A stretch of 64,000 bases of DNA from Zunongwangia endophytica (GCF_030409505.1 NZ_JAUFPZ010000002.1:3799001-3863000); one strand, 5' to 3'. Counted from the stretch's first letter, positions 38,419-47,411 are shown. The notes: generated from the sequence alone by a model not told the origin. A program made the numbers and translations.

Positions 38419-38442
38419 TGAAATTTTATAAAAGCAATTTAA

Positions 38443-38598
38443 TTATAACTTACGTCCTGTGAGTAGTTTATACAATATCAAGATTACAGCAATAACAATT
38501 AGGATATGTATGATGCTTCCTAAATCTGGAAATGCAAAATAACCTATAAGCCATCCTATAACTAGTAACACAATAATTAGCCAAATTAAATCTCTCAT
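38443..38598 (-). CDS. lmo0937-family small membrane protein
   Basis: 51 residues, too short for the usual ORF cut-off, read directly on the minus strand from ATG 38598. Two membrane helices (LIWLIIVLLVIGWLIGYF and IIHILIVIAVILILYKLL) are separated by AFPDLGS and end in TGRKL, the layout of lmo0937-type proteins, which are often stress-induced. It has a clear terminator 25 bases downstream. The role is unknown. Confidence 0.82.
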   Translation of the reverse strand: MRDLIWLIIVLLVIGWLIGYFAFPDLGSIIHILIVIAVILILYKLLTGRKL

Positions 38599-38761
38599 TT
38601 CAGTCGGTTTTTTAGTGGTATGAACACCACGTTAGTTAATTGTTAGTTTAATTTTTTGGTCGGTCAGTAAGCATATAAATGCTTTCTCAACAGTTAGTTG
38701 AGGCTAATTTAGATAAAAGCTGAAATGGCTAAAACTATTTAACTCGTAATTAACTCGTATG

Positions 38762-40309
38762 TTAAAATAGTGATGGGTTTTTAATAATTTTAGAAGCGCG
38801 TTCCTTGATATTGCTTAATTCTTCAGGCGATTTTTTTTCTAATAAACTCATCATCATATTCATTCGCTGATTGTCTTTGAAGTACTCTTTTTTGTCATCC
38901 AGAAAATTCCAGTACAGGCTATTAAAAGGGCAGGCATCTTCTTCGGTTTTTTTGCTTACGCTGTAATGGCAACTTTTGCAATAGTTACTCATCTTATTAA
39001 TATAGCTTCCGCTAGAAACATAAGGTTTTGTAGCCACAATTCCGCCATCGGCAAACTGGCTCATACCTCGAGTATTCGTAATTTCTACCCATTCAATCGC
39101 ATCAATATAAATTCCCAAATACCAGGCGTCAACTTCATCGGGGTGGCATTGCGTGAGTAAAGCATAATTTCCGGTAATCATTAAACGCTGAATATGGTGC
39201 GCGTATGCATTATCTAAACTCTGCGTTACTGCATGATGCAAGCAATTCATCTTTGTATTGCCATCCCAGTAAAAATCGGGTAATTTATTCTGATTGTCTA
39301 GCTTATTACTTCTGCGATATCCAGGCATTTTTAACCAATAAATGCCTCGCATATATTCGCGCCAACCTAATATTTGCCTAACAAAACCTTCAACCTGGGA
39401 AATATCAATTTCTTCGGTATGATCATAATAATATCCAACAACCGAATCGATAACCTCTTTTGGACTTAGCATTTTTGTATTCATGCAGAACGAAAGCCGA
39501 GAGTGAAAAAGATAAGCTTTATCGGTATGCAACGCATCTTGAAAATCCCCAAAATGAACCAGTAGATTTTTGCAGAAATAATTAAGCACCGACAAACTAT
39601 CTTCTCTAGACGTTGGCCAGTTGAAGCTTTTCCCGTTGATGTTTCCCATCGTTTTGATTTCGGCTTCTTCGATTTCTTCTAGCAAAGCCGAAATATCTTT
39701 TCTAAAACCACGTTCATGCGGAATTTCGGGAGAGCCTTTCCATTTCTTACGGTTCGACTTATCAAAGTTCCATTTTCCGCCTTCGGGATCGTTCCTGGTA
39801 GCCATCATGATATCATATTTCTTCCGCATATCGCGGTAAAAATATTCCATCGTCATCTGCTTTTTACCTTTATAAAAGTTTTCGAGATCGTTTCGTTTGG
39901 TTAGAAAATGCTCGGTATTGTAAACTTCAGAATCTATAGAAAGTGACTCGCAGATTTCCTTCAACTGTTCATCAAGTCGATATTCATCTGGTAATTGATA
40001 TTCGAACTGTTCGATATCTTTTTCAGCAATAAGTCGCTCGATGTTTTTCGCTAAGTCTTGCTGATTACCGTTATCGTTAATATGATAGTAAATAACATCG
40101 TGATCACGTTCTCTAAGATATTCAGCAAAATTGCGCATCGCTAAAAAGAAACCCACTATTTTCTGGATATGATGCACTGTATAATCTGTTTCTTGGCGCA
40201 TTTCCATAAAAACATAAGTAGTGTTTTCCTGCTCTTCTTTAAACCAGCTGTGTTGATGATTTAACTGATCGCCTAAAATTAATCGTAGTCTTTTTAATGT
40301 TGCAGCCAT
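38762..40309 (-). CDS. Iron-sulfur bacterial cryptochrome/photolyase (FeS-BCP, PhrB-like)
   Basis: 515-residue flavoprotein of the prokaryotic (6-4) photolyase class, repairing UV (6-4) photoproducts with light. The start LRLILGDQLNHQHSWF is typical of the class. The 4Fe-4S ligands Cys356, Cys444, Cys447 and Cys460 have the same spacing (88, 3, 13) as in Agrobacterium PhrB. The antenna would be a ribolumazine in known members. Its start overlaps the DASH cryptochrome gene by 16 bases, so the two are coupled. Last gene of the light-repair operon. Confidence 0.94.
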   Translation of the reverse strand: MAATLKRLRLILGDQLNHQHSWFKEEQENTTYVFMEMRQETDYTVHHIQKIVGFFLAMRNFAEYLRERDHDVIYYHINDNGNQQDLAKNIERLIAEKDIEQFEYQLPDEYRLDEQLKEICESLSIDSEVYNTEHFLTKRNDLENFYKGKKQMTMEYFYRDMRKKYDIMMATRNDPEGGKWNFDKSNRKKWKGSPEIPHERGFRKDISALLEEIEEAEIKTMGNINGKSFNWPTSREDSLSVLNYFCKNLLVHFGDFQDALHTDKAYLFHSRLSFCMNTKMLSPKEVIDSVVGYYYDHTEEIDISQVEGFVRQILGWREYMRGIYWLKMPGYRRSNKLDNQNKLPDFYWDGNTKMNCLHHAVTQSLDNAYAHHIQRLMITGNYALLTQCHPDEVDAWYLGIYIDAIEWVEITNTRGMSQFADGGIVATKPYVSSGSYINKMSNYCKSCHYSVSKKTEEDACPFNSLYWNFLDDKKEYFKDNQRMNMMMSLLEKKSPEELSNIKERASKIIKNPSLF

Positions 40310-41583
40310 GTATCCTGATGTTCTTTGTTTGGATCGTAACGATCTGCTTGAGATTTAATATTAAATTTTCTATCGCGAGGATCGTTCCCAACACCGCTAT
40401 TGTACATCCAATTTCCCCAATTGCTATGCACATCGTAATCAATCAACATACTTTCAAAATAAGCCGCTCCCGCACGCCAATCCTGTTTTAATTGTTTCGC
40501 CCAATAGCTATTTACATTTTGCCGACCACGATTACTCATAAATCCGGTGGCGGCAATTTCTTTCATATTGGCATCTACAAAAGCTTCTTTAGTTTTACCT
40601 TCCATCCATTTTTCTAAAGCGATATTGTCGAAATTCCATTCTAATTTTTTGTCTAAAATACCTCCAAGTTTAAAAATGGAATTCCCATGTTTTAGCGAAA
40701 TATATTTGAAAAAATCTCTCCAAATAAGCTCAAAGATCAACCAATAGGTATCTTGATTTTTAGTGACTTCTTTCTCAAATTTCTTTACCTCGTGATAAAT
40801 ACTTACTGCGGAAATACTTCCGTTTGCCAACCAGGCAGAAAGTTTAGAACTATAGTCTTTACCCAGCAGTCCGTTTCGAGTTTGTTTATATGCTGAAAGG
40901 TTTTTAGTATTCCAAAAATACTCCTGAATTCTTTTCCACGCTTCGTCTTCGCCACCTTCAAAAGGAAATGCAGTTCTAGAGTCCTGCTGAAATTCTTCAA
41001 GTCCCAGATCACTAAGATTCGGGATTTCTGAAGTGTTTTCTAAAAGATTGTTTTCAGATTTTTGCTGCGGAATTTCAATTTCATCTCTAACATCAACCTG
41101 TTTCTCGCATTTTTTCCGAAACTCAGTATACACTTTCGGGATCTTACTAAAATCCTCGTAGGGTATATCTTCAGGATGAAATAAAAACTGACTATAAAAA
41201 GATCGAAATTCGGTATTAGGAAGTTTATTTCTTACCGCTTCGATAACTTCTTTTTCTTCGGAAGTCCATTCTTTCTGAAAATAAATTACCTCAACTTTAT
41301 GATTTTCGACAATTTCAGGAATAATATCTTCTGGCTTTTTCTGAAAGATGAGAAGGCTAATATTTAGTTTTTCAAGATTCTGCTGAAGTTGCGTAATACT
41401 TTCAAGTAAAAATTTTGCTCTAAATTTTCCGGTTTTTGGAAAACCATATTTGGTAATTTCAAATTTTCTGGGATCAAAGCAATAAATAGCAATTGTGCGA
41501 TCATGACTTTTACAAGCTTCAGCTAAAGCTTCGTTATCTTTTATTCTCAGGTTATTTTCAAACCAGATTAATCCTGTACTCAT
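40294..41583 (-). CDS. DASH-type cryptochrome
   Basis: 429-residue cryptochrome/photolyase family member. The N-terminal Rossmann antenna domain starts with GLIWFENNLRIKDNEAL, and the FAD domain contains NGLLGKDYSSKLSAWLANGSIS, WLIFELIWRDFFKY, ATGFMSNRGRQNVNSYWAK and DYDVHSNWGNWMYNSGVGNDPR, the last highly characteristic of CRY-DASH. These repair cyclobutane dimers in single-stranded DNA and may sense light. It sits between a DUF2256 gene and a second photolyase with which it overlaps. Confidence 0.95.
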   Translation of the reverse strand: MSTGLIWFENNLRIKDNEALAEACKSHDRTIAIYCFDPRKFEITKYGFPKTGKFRAKFLLESITQLQQNLEKLNISLLIFQKKPEDIIPEIVENHKVEVIYFQKEWTSEEKEVIEAVRNKLPNTEFRSFYSQFLFHPEDIPYEDFSKIPKVYTEFRKKCEKQVDVRDEIEIPQQKSENNLLENTSEIPNLSDLGLEEFQQDSRTAFPFEGGEDEAWKRIQEYFWNTKNLSAYKQTRNGLLGKDYSSKLSAWLANGSISAVSIYHEVKKFEKEVTKNQDTYWLIFELIWRDFFKYISLKHGNSIFKLGGILDKKLEWNFDNIALEKWMEGKTKEAFVDANMKEIAATGFMSNRGRQNVNSYWAKQLKQDWRAGAAYFESMLIDYDVHSNWGNWMYNSGVGNDPRDRKFNIKSQADRYDPNKEHQDTWLQH

Positions 41584-41585
41584 GT

Positions 41586-41729
41586 TTATTTTGCTTTATT
41601 TCTGCGACATTTTTCACTGCAATACACTACATTTTCCCAATCTTTAGCCCATTTTTTTCGCCATGAAAATGGGCGATTGCAAACAGGGCAAATCTTATGT
41701 GGGAGATTTTCTTTGCTTACATTCTTCAA
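41586..41729 (-). CDS. DUF2256 zinc-ribbon mini-protein
   Basis: 47 residues read directly on the minus strand. The four cysteines are arranged as CPVC...CSEKC around [16 protein letters not shown], the whole DUF2256 family signature. The start is TTG 41729, overlapping the flavin reductase stop as TTGA, so translation is coupled; there is no in-frame ATG. The stop lies 2 bases before the DASH cryptochrome ATG. DUF2256 genes are repeatedly found beside cryptochrome or photolyase genes, but their function is unknown; zinc binding is inferred from the cysteines. Confidence 0.9.
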   Translation of the reverse strand: MKNVSKENLPHKICPVCNRPFSWRKKWAKDWENVVYCSEKCRRNKAK

Positions 41730-42382
41730 TCTTCACTATTATTTTGATCAAAAAAGCTTTTAATTTCTTGTCCTGGTCTTGCATAATGAAATCTGTCTAA
41801 AAGCGTTGGCAGGGCGTAACCATCGAGACCATTTATAGCAACAGTACCTGCATCCTCTAATCGTAACCATCCATCTGGAGTCTGGATACTTTCATCAAAA
41901 TAAACATGTTTAATTGCGCCAACAACTAGTGCAGTTCCGTTTTCTTCGATTTTATATTCATTTACATATTCGCATCCAATCTTAACAGCACATTGTTTTA
42001 CGTAAGGCGCAAAAAATCCATCTAAATATTCTTCTTGTAAGCCCGTTTTGGTGAATTCAGAAACTTCTTCATCATATTTCGCAGCAGTCTGGTGCGCTTT
42101 AGCGATCATGTCTTGATGGATATGATTTACCGTAAAATACTTATTGTCTTTAATATTTTTGTAGGTATTTCTAGGGACAGTGTCTGGTCGTGTAATAAAT
42201 CCCAGCAAAGCAGGATCGCTTCCCAAATGGGTAATCGAACTAAAAACTGCAACGTTGACTCCTTTGTCCTTGGATTTAGTGGCGATAAGATTGGCACTTT
42301 TGTAGCCGGTGATACTATTTACAAGATTTAATCGAAAGATTTTTTCCATGCTCTCGATTTCTTTTGCGCTAACATGTTTCAT
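41726..42382 (-). CDS. Flavin reductase-like (FMN-binding split barrel) protein
   Basis: 218 residues with the flavin reductase-like domain: [32 protein letters not shown] (first half), [26 protein letters not shown], and [15 protein letters not shown]. These proteins bind FMN or FAD and reduce free flavins or act on flavin-linked substrates. It is the first gene of the operon with DUF2256, CRY-DASH and the FeS photolyase. Supplying reduced flavin to these FAD enzymes is an inference from position, not shown by sequence. Confidence 0.9.
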   Translation of the reverse strand: MKHVSAKEIESMEKIFRLNLVNSITGYKSANLIATKSKDKGVNVAVFSSITHLGSDPALLGFITRPDTVPRNTYKNIKDNKYFTVNHIHQDMIAKAHQTAAKYDEEVSEFTKTGLQEEYLDGFFAPYVKQCAVKIGCEYVNEYKIEENGTALVVGAIKHVYFDESIQTPDGWLRLEDAGTVAINGLDGYALPTLLDRFHYARPGQEIKSFFDQNNSED

Positions 42383-42411
42383 GACAAAACTATTTTATAG
42401 GTGGTGATTTT

Positions 42412-42448
42412 AAACAAAAAAGAGGTCAGTTTTTTAAAACTGACCTCA
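42412..42448 (-). terminator. Terminator after the 81-residue protein gene
   Basis: Perfect stem GAGGTCAGTTTT/AAAACTGACCTC; minus strand continues TCTTTTTTGTTT. It separates this small gene from the light-repair operon. Confidence 0.9.
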
Positions 42449-42492
42449 ATTTACTAATCCAATTTCATATCGGCTGTTAATGGATTTTTAAA

Positions 42493-42738
42493 TTAACCCT
42501 GATTTTCCAGCTGATTTATTTTCATTTCAAAATCTTCCATCGCTTCAGATACCGCTTCAACATTATCAGATGATTTTTGGTGCGCGCTTTCCATTGCTTT
42601 TTCCAGTTCTTTGTCTGGATGCTCAAAAAGATCGGTAATTACATGATTTATTTTATCGATAATACTTTCTTGACTATTTTTTATGTCTTCGAGTTTTGTT
42701 AAAGTCGAACGCATATTATCAATTTTCGCTTGATCCAT
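42493..42738 (-). CDS. Small coiled-coil protein, hypothetical
   Basis: 81 residues, acidic and strongly helical with heptad-like hydrophobic spacing (LTKLEDIKNSQESIIDKIN and VSEAMEDFEMKINQLEN). No signal peptide, Cys or known motif. It has its own terminator and is transcribed in the same direction as the light-repair operon, but separately from it. No function can be proposed. Confidence 0.65.
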   Translation of the reverse strand: MDQAKIDNMRSTLTKLEDIKNSQESIIDKINHVITDLFEHPDKELEKAMESAHQKSSDNVEAVSEAMEDFEMKINQLENQG

Positions 42739-42930
42739 AATTTTTAATTTTAGATAGACTTTAAAATTATAATTTAAAACGGTTCGAAATCTATCTATTA
42801 ACCAACTTTAATATGGTTTTAATGAAAGATTATGAAATTAAAAATTTCAATTTACCCTAATAAATCAACTGTAATTTAGTCTTAAATGTTGCGGAAATAT
42901 TAAAGGCAAGGCCCTTTAATAAAATATCTG

Positions 42931-42938
42931 TATTTTTG
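42931..42938 (+). promoter_or_regulatory. Predicted -7 box of kmo
   Basis: TATTTTTG, full TAnnTTTG match, 54 bases before the chosen ATG. It lies over the start of the longer in-frame ORF, supporting ATG 42993. Confidence 0.5.
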
Positions 42939-42992
42939 TGTTCTAACAGCATTTGTCGTGGAATACACAAATGTGGTACTTCAAAGAAATTC

Positions 42993-44348
42993 ATGCAACA
43001 ATCCAAAAATATCGCAATTGTAGGCTCTGGTCTTGTAGGCTCATTGCTTGCAATTTATCTAATTAAAGCAGGTCACCAGGTAACAGTTTTTGATCGGCGT
43101 CCAGATGTTCGTAAAGTCGAATTTTCTGGTAGATCTATCAATCTAGCCATGTCTAACCGAGGTTGGGATGCATTACGTAGGATAGGTTTGGAAGATGAGG
43201 TTCGTAAATTAGCGCTGCCTTTGGATAAAAGAGCGATGCATGTAAACGAAAAGCCATTGTATTTCCAAAAATATGGTAAAGACGGCGAAGCTATTTATTC
43301 TATTTCCCGCGGAATTTTAAACCGAAAGATGATTGACCTTGCTGAAGAGGCCGGCACGGTTTTCAAATTCGAAGAAAAAGTGTGGGATATCGATATGAAG
43401 CAAACCACCTTGTATACCGGCGATGCAGAAACTACACCTTGGAATAAATATAAGTTCGATCTTATTTTTGGTGCCGATGGTGCTTTTTCTAGAGTTCGCC
43501 ATAAAATGCAGCGACAAAGCCGCTTTAATTATTCCCAGCATTTTATAGACGTAGGTTATAAGGAACTTACCATTCCGGCTAATAGTGATGGATCGCATAA
43601 ATTAGATAACTCCTCTTTTCATATTTGGCCCAGAGGAAAATTTATGCTTATCGCCATGCCTAATTTGAACGGAAGCTTTACCTGTACTTTATTTATGCCT
43701 TTTGAAGGCGAAGTTTCTTTTGAAAGTATAGATACAGAAATGAAAGCTGATGCGTTTTTTGAGCGATATTTCCCGGATATTAAAGAAGATATTTCTAATC
43801 TGAAGAAGGATTTCTTTGCTAATCCTACCAGTGCCATGGTGACGATAAAATGTTTTCCCTGGCGTTACGGAGATAAGGTGGCGTTAGTGGGCGATTCGGC
43901 TCATGCTATTGTACCGTTTTACGGACAAGGTATGAATGCCGGATTCGAAGATATTTCAGTGCTTTTTGATAAGATGGAAGCGCATGGAGATGATTGGAAG
44001 AAAATCTTTTCAGAATATGAAATCTCCAGAAAACCAAATGCTGATGCTATTGCGGAATTAAGTTACCGTAATTTTATCGAGATGAGTAGTAAGACGGCAG
44101 ATGCTAAATTTTTACTTCAGAAAAAAATTGAAAAGAAATTTGCTGAAAATCACCCGGAATCCTGGGTTCCTTTGTATTCTAGAGTAACCTTTTCTAATCA
44201 CTCTTATGCTGAAGCGCTAAAAACTGGAGATAAGCAGGAAGCAATAATGAAGGAGGTTATGAATATTCCTAAAATTGAAGAAAAATGGGATACTATTGAA
44301 GTTGAACATAAAATCCTGGAATTACTTGGGGAAGAAATTCCGGCCTAG
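42993..44348 (+). CDS. kmo: Kynurenine 3-monooxygenase
   Basis: FAD/NADPH aromatic hydroxylase making 3-hydroxykynurenine from kynurenine. Seen: Rossmann motif IAIVGSGLVGSLLAIYL, FSGRSINLAMSNRGWDALRRIGL characteristic of KMO, FGADGAFSRVR, and the second FAD motif VALVGDSAHAIVPFYGQGMNAGFEDI. I chose ATG 42993 (451 residues, normal KMO length); the frame back to 42936 reads through the promoter box. With kynU in the same region it gives two consecutive steps of the aerobic kynurenine pathway. Tail-to-tail with the antiporter gene, 2 bases apart. Confidence 0.96.
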   Translation: MQQSKNIAIVGSGLVGSLLAIYLIKAGHQVTVFDRRPDVRKVEFSGRSINLAMSNRGWDALRRIGLEDEVRKLALPLDKRAMHVNEKPLYFQKYGKDGEAIYSISRGILNRKMIDLAEEAGTVFKFEEKVWDIDMKQTTLYTGDAETTPWNKYKFDLIFGADGAFSRVRHKMQRQSRFNYSQHFIDVGYKELTIPANSDGSHKLDNSSFHIWPRGKFMLIAMPNLNGSFTCTLFMPFEGEVSFESIDTEMKADAFFERYFPDIKEDISNLKKDFFANPTSAMVTIKCFPWRYGDKVALVGDSAHAIVPFYGQGMNAGFEDISVLFDKMEAHGDDWKKIFSEYEISRKPNADAIAELSYRNFIEMSSKTADAKFLLQKKIEKKFAENHPESWVPLYSRVTFSNHSYAEALKTGDKQEAIMKEVMNIPKIEEKWDTIEVEHKILELLGEEIPA

Positions 44349-44350
44349 TT

Positions 44351-45841
44351 TCACAGAGCTATTCTTTCTGCTTGATCATTTTTTAGTTCCAGCGTATTGT
44401 AAACCTGAGTCATCGTACGATCGTCTTCGCTAAGAACGATTAAAATATCGTTAGCTTCAATTTCAGTAGTTCCTTTTGGAGTGATAAACTGTTCTTGTCT
44501 CGATATCATAGCTATAATGGCTTTCTTAGGAAATCCAAGATCAACAATACGTTTTCCTACAGCATGATTTTTTTCGGGTACGGGGATTTCTCGAAGTACA
44601 GATTTTGCACCTTCAGATAAAAAACTTTCTACCTGGCTTTTAGGTTTCACTTTGTTTGGTAAAGCTACGTGTAACCATTTGGCAACTATGGCGAGGCTTG
44701 TCCCCTGAATGATCACCGAGCTAAGGGAAACAAAGAAAACAATATTAAAAATAAAATTAGCATTATCTACACCTGCTAAAAGGGGATAAGTTGCAAAAAC
44801 AATAGGAACAGCACCGCGTAATCCTACCCAACTCACATACCAGCGTCGTCTCATCTTCATTTTGAAAAAAGAAAGGCTAATAAATACGCCTAGCGGTCGT
44901 GCTACGAAAATTAAAAATAAAGAAATTACAATACCAATTCCTACTACGGGAACGATCTGGCTTGGATAAACCAATAGTCCTAAAGTCAGGAAAAGAACGA
45001 TTTGCATTAACCACGCAAGACCATCAAACATTTGCATGATAGTTTTCTTGCGGATAAGATTTTGATTCCCCAGGTAAACTCCACTTAAATACACCGCCAG
45101 GAATCCGTTACCACCCATGAAATTGGTCGTTGAAAAAACGATAAACATTAATGCAATGGCCAATACCGGATAAAGTCCGTCGAAATCTAATTTTATCTTA
45201 TTGATTACAACCTTACAGAGTTTGCCAAATATGAATCCTAATAAACCACCAATTAATATTTGCTGAATAAATAGCGGGATAATGCTCCAAATGCTTTCTT
45301 CGGGGTTTAAAACCAACCCTAAAAAAGCTATGGTTAGAAAATAAGCCATTGGATCGTTACTACCACTTTCTAGCTCTAGCGTAGGTCGTAGATGGGATTT
45401 TAGGGCGAGATTTTTTGATCTTAAAATAGAGAATACTGCAGCAGCATCTGTAGAGGAAACAATCGCACCTAGTAGCAAACCTTCGTAAATTGAAAAATCG
45501 GTTATCGCCCAAACAAAAGTACCGACTCCAAGGGCTGTAAATAAAACGCCAAAAGTGGATAATGATATTCCCTGCCAGACAACGGGTTTAATACTTTTCC
45601 AATTAGTATCTAATCCCCCCGAGAATAAGATGAAATTTAAAGAAGCAATACCTATAAATTGAGCAATCTCAGGATCATTAAAATAAATACCTCCCAAACC
45701 TTCACTACCTGCTAAAATGCCCACAGAAAGGAATAATACTAATGTGGGAACACCAAATCGATACGAAGTTTTACCAGCAAGTATGCTGATAAAAAGTAGG
45801 AGTGAACCTACCAAGAGAATGTTCTCGATCGTAATGCTCAT
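44351..45841 (-). CDS. Potassium/proton antiporter of the CPA1 family with a C-terminal RCK_C domain
   Basis: 496-residue inner-membrane antiporter with about twelve helices. The Na+/H+ exchanger core is visible: GGLDTNWKSIKPV, STDAAAVFSILRSKNL with the exchanger Asp, and ESGSNDPMAYFLTIAFL with the family acidic-Asn-Asp cluster. The C-terminal 90 residues form a TrkA-C-like regulatory domain (AVGKRIVDLGFPKKAIIAMI ... EANDILIVLSEDD). The layout matches NhaP2/CvrA, which exports K+ or Na+ against H+. Monocistronic as far as can be seen. Confidence 0.92.
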   Translation of the reverse strand: MSITIENILLVGSLLLFISILAGKTSYRFGVPTLVLFLSVGILAGSEGLGGIYFNDPEIAQFIGIASLNFILFSGGLDTNWKSIKPVVWQGISLSTFGVLFTALGVGTFVWAITDFSIYEGLLLGAIVSSTDAAAVFSILRSKNLALKSHLRPTLELESGSNDPMAYFLTIAFLGLVLNPEESIWSIIPLFIQQILIGGLLGFIFGKLCKVVINKIKLDFDGLYPVLAIALMFIVFSTTNFMGGNGFLAVYLSGVYLGNQNLIRKKTIMQMFDGLAWLMQIVLFLTLGLLVYPSQIVPVVGIGIVISLFLIFVARPLGVFISLSFFKMKMRRRWYVSWVGLRGAVPIVFATYPLLAGVDNANFIFNIVFFVSLSSVIIQGTSLAIVAKWLHVALPNKVKPKSQVESFLSEGAKSVLREIPVPEKNHAVGKRIVDLGFPKKAIIAMISRQEQFITPKGTTEIEANDILIVLSEDDRTMTQVYNTLELKNDQAERIAL

Positions 45842-45976
45842 GGGGTAGCTAAAATTTTAATGCTAAAATACACTTTTACTCGATTATGCAGGCGTAAATA
45901 GTCGGATCCTTGTAGGATAACCAACATGCTTAAATGTTTAATTAGAAATAAAACTTGAATCTTAAGATTTCTAATA

Positions 45977-46018
45977 AAAAAAGCTACCCGAAATTGTATA
46001 ATTTCGGGTAGCTTTTTT
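45977..46018 (-). terminator. Terminator after msrA
   Basis: Perfect 18-base stem AAAAAAGCTACCCGAAAT/ATTTCGGGTAGCTTTTTT, with T runs on both strands. It follows the msrA stop by 17 bases; it can also act on the plus strand. Confidence 0.93.
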
Positions 46019-46034
46019 ATAAAATATCTCTTAT

Positions 46035-46697
46035 TTAATGAGCGTTTTCTTTTAATAATTCAGGAAATTTTTTCTTAAATTTATTAATTCTTGGTATCGA
46101 AACACTGCGGATGTATGGATTTTCAAGATGATTCCTTTCGTAATCCTGATGGTAATCTTCTGCTACCCAGAATTTCTGAAATGGTAAAACTTCGGCTGCG
46201 ATCGGTTTATTATAATCTTTAGCAACTTCAGCTTTTACTTTTTCTATAGTTTGCTTCTGCTCTTGATTTTGATAAAATATTATCGAGCGATATTGAGACC
46301 CGCGATCAGGTCCCTGTCCGTTTACCTGTGTAGGATTTTGAGATCCAAAATATACCCGCACCAAAGTTTCAAAGCTTACGACATTCGGATCGTAAATGAT
46401 TTCTACACTTTCGGCGTGGCCGGTTCTACCGGTATTGCTTTGTTCGTAGGTTGGGTTTTTGGTATGTCCACCAGCGTATCCAGAGATAGACTCTTCAACA
46501 CCTTTTACACTTTCGTAAACAGCTTCTACACACCAAAAGCAACCACTGGCAAAATAGGCTTTTTCCATTCCGTTTTCGGCTGGAACTTCAACAGGATCGG
46601 CATTCGCTATTTCAGGTTTTGTAACTGTTTTATTTTGTGCGTTATTTCCGCAGGCAAAAAAAATAAGACTTATGGTCGTTAAAAATAATCGCTTCAT
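46035..46697 (-). CDS. msrA: Peptide methionine-S-sulfoxide reductase MsrA, lipoprotein
   Basis: Repairs oxidised methionine in exported proteins. The active site is GCFWCVEAVYESVKGV, with GYAGGHTKNPTYEQ, GHAESVEI and DRGSQYRSIIFY following. I chose ATG 46697 (220 residues), which opens a lipoprotein signal ending FFACG; a frame reaching 46724 would overlap the upstream gene's stop. Lipidation puts this MsrA in the envelope. It starts 7 bases after the preceding lipoprotein gene. Confidence 0.94.
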   Translation of the reverse strand: MKRLFLTTISLIFFACGNNAQNKTVTKPEIANADPVEVPAENGMEKAYFASGCFWCVEAVYESVKGVEESISGYAGGHTKNPTYEQSNTGRTGHAESVEIIYDPNVVSFETLVRVYFGSQNPTQVNGQGPDRGSQYRSIIFYQNQEQKQTIEKVKAEVAKDYNKPIAAEVLPFQKFWVAEDYHQDYERNHLENPYIRSVSIPRINKFKKKFPELLKENAH

Positions 46698-46704
46698 ATT
46701 GTAA

Positions 46705-47277
46705 TTAGATTTTTTTGAAATCACCTTCTAAAGTTTTTTTTCCGAAGATGGCGTAATCTGATGCTATTTTTCCATCAATTTTAAAACCTATCCAATCAAG
46801 TTTTAGGCCATTATTGGTGGGATTCAATTTCGCTATAGGATCTTCTTTAGAAAAATCTGCCCAGGGCAAATCTTTGTTTTTGTTTTTAGAAGATGGGCTT
46901 ACATAAAAGGCATGATATTCATTACCCATTTTTTCGAACCTCACATTAATATAAATTTGATCTGGCTGAAGACAGAATTCAGAATTTCCGGTTAGGCTTA
47001 CTTCAACGCAGTAACAGCTGCAAGCTTCATCCATTTTCCCTTCTTTACTATATCTTCCTGAAATATCTCCCGCTGTGCTATTAGTTTTTGAAGTATCTAT
47101 GGAGTCTGAAAGATTATCGATATTATCGTAACGATTAATATCGCTTTCTTCATCTACATTTCTTTCATTGCTTTCAACCGGAACTTCATTTGAATCAATA
47201 TCTGCATCTTTTTTGTCTTCATTTTTACAAGCAAATGCAAGCAATAGTAGTGCTATAAAAATTGGTTTCTTTATCAT
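46705..47277 (-). CDS. Hypothetical lipoprotein with a CxCxC cluster
   Basis: 190 residues with a lipoprotein signal ending LLLLAFACK. A long acidic Asp/Glu/Ser/Asn linker leads to a compact domain with ACSCYCVEVSL and EFCLQPDQIYINVRFEKMG. Four closely placed cysteines could bind metal or form disulfides. It is transcribed with msrA (7-base gap), so a role in envelope redox repair is possible but unproven. No family recognised. Confidence 0.72.
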   Translation of the reverse strand: MIKKPIFIALLLLAFACKNEDKKDADIDSNEVPVESNERNVDEESDINRYDNIDNLSDSIDTSKTNSTAGDISGRYSKEGKMDEACSCYCVEVSLTGNSEFCLQPDQIYINVRFEKMGNEYHAFYVSPSSKNKNKDLPWADFSKEDPIAKLNPTNNGLKLDWIGFKIDGKIASDYAIFGKKTLEGDFKKI

Positions 47278-47373
47278 TATAATTTGTACTGATTATCAGG
47301 ATAAAGGTACGCTTTTAGCTATGTTTTATTGTGAAAACCTTGTTAATCAATGATCTTGAGTTTACTGTATAAA

Positions 47374-47411
47374 AAAACTGCTTAAACATAAATTTTACGT
47401 TTAAGCAGTTT
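47374..47411 (-). terminator. Terminator after the zinc-ribbon-family gene
   Basis: Stem AAACTGCTTAAAC/GTTTAAGCAGTTT; minus strand ends in TTTTTTTATA. Lies 33 bases past the stop at 47445. Confidence 0.88.

Noticed and set aside
38740..38760. Short direct repeat TAACTCGTA next to the photolyase gene as a regulatory array
   Set aside because: Only two copies and no association with a promoter on that side of the genes; chance is likely.
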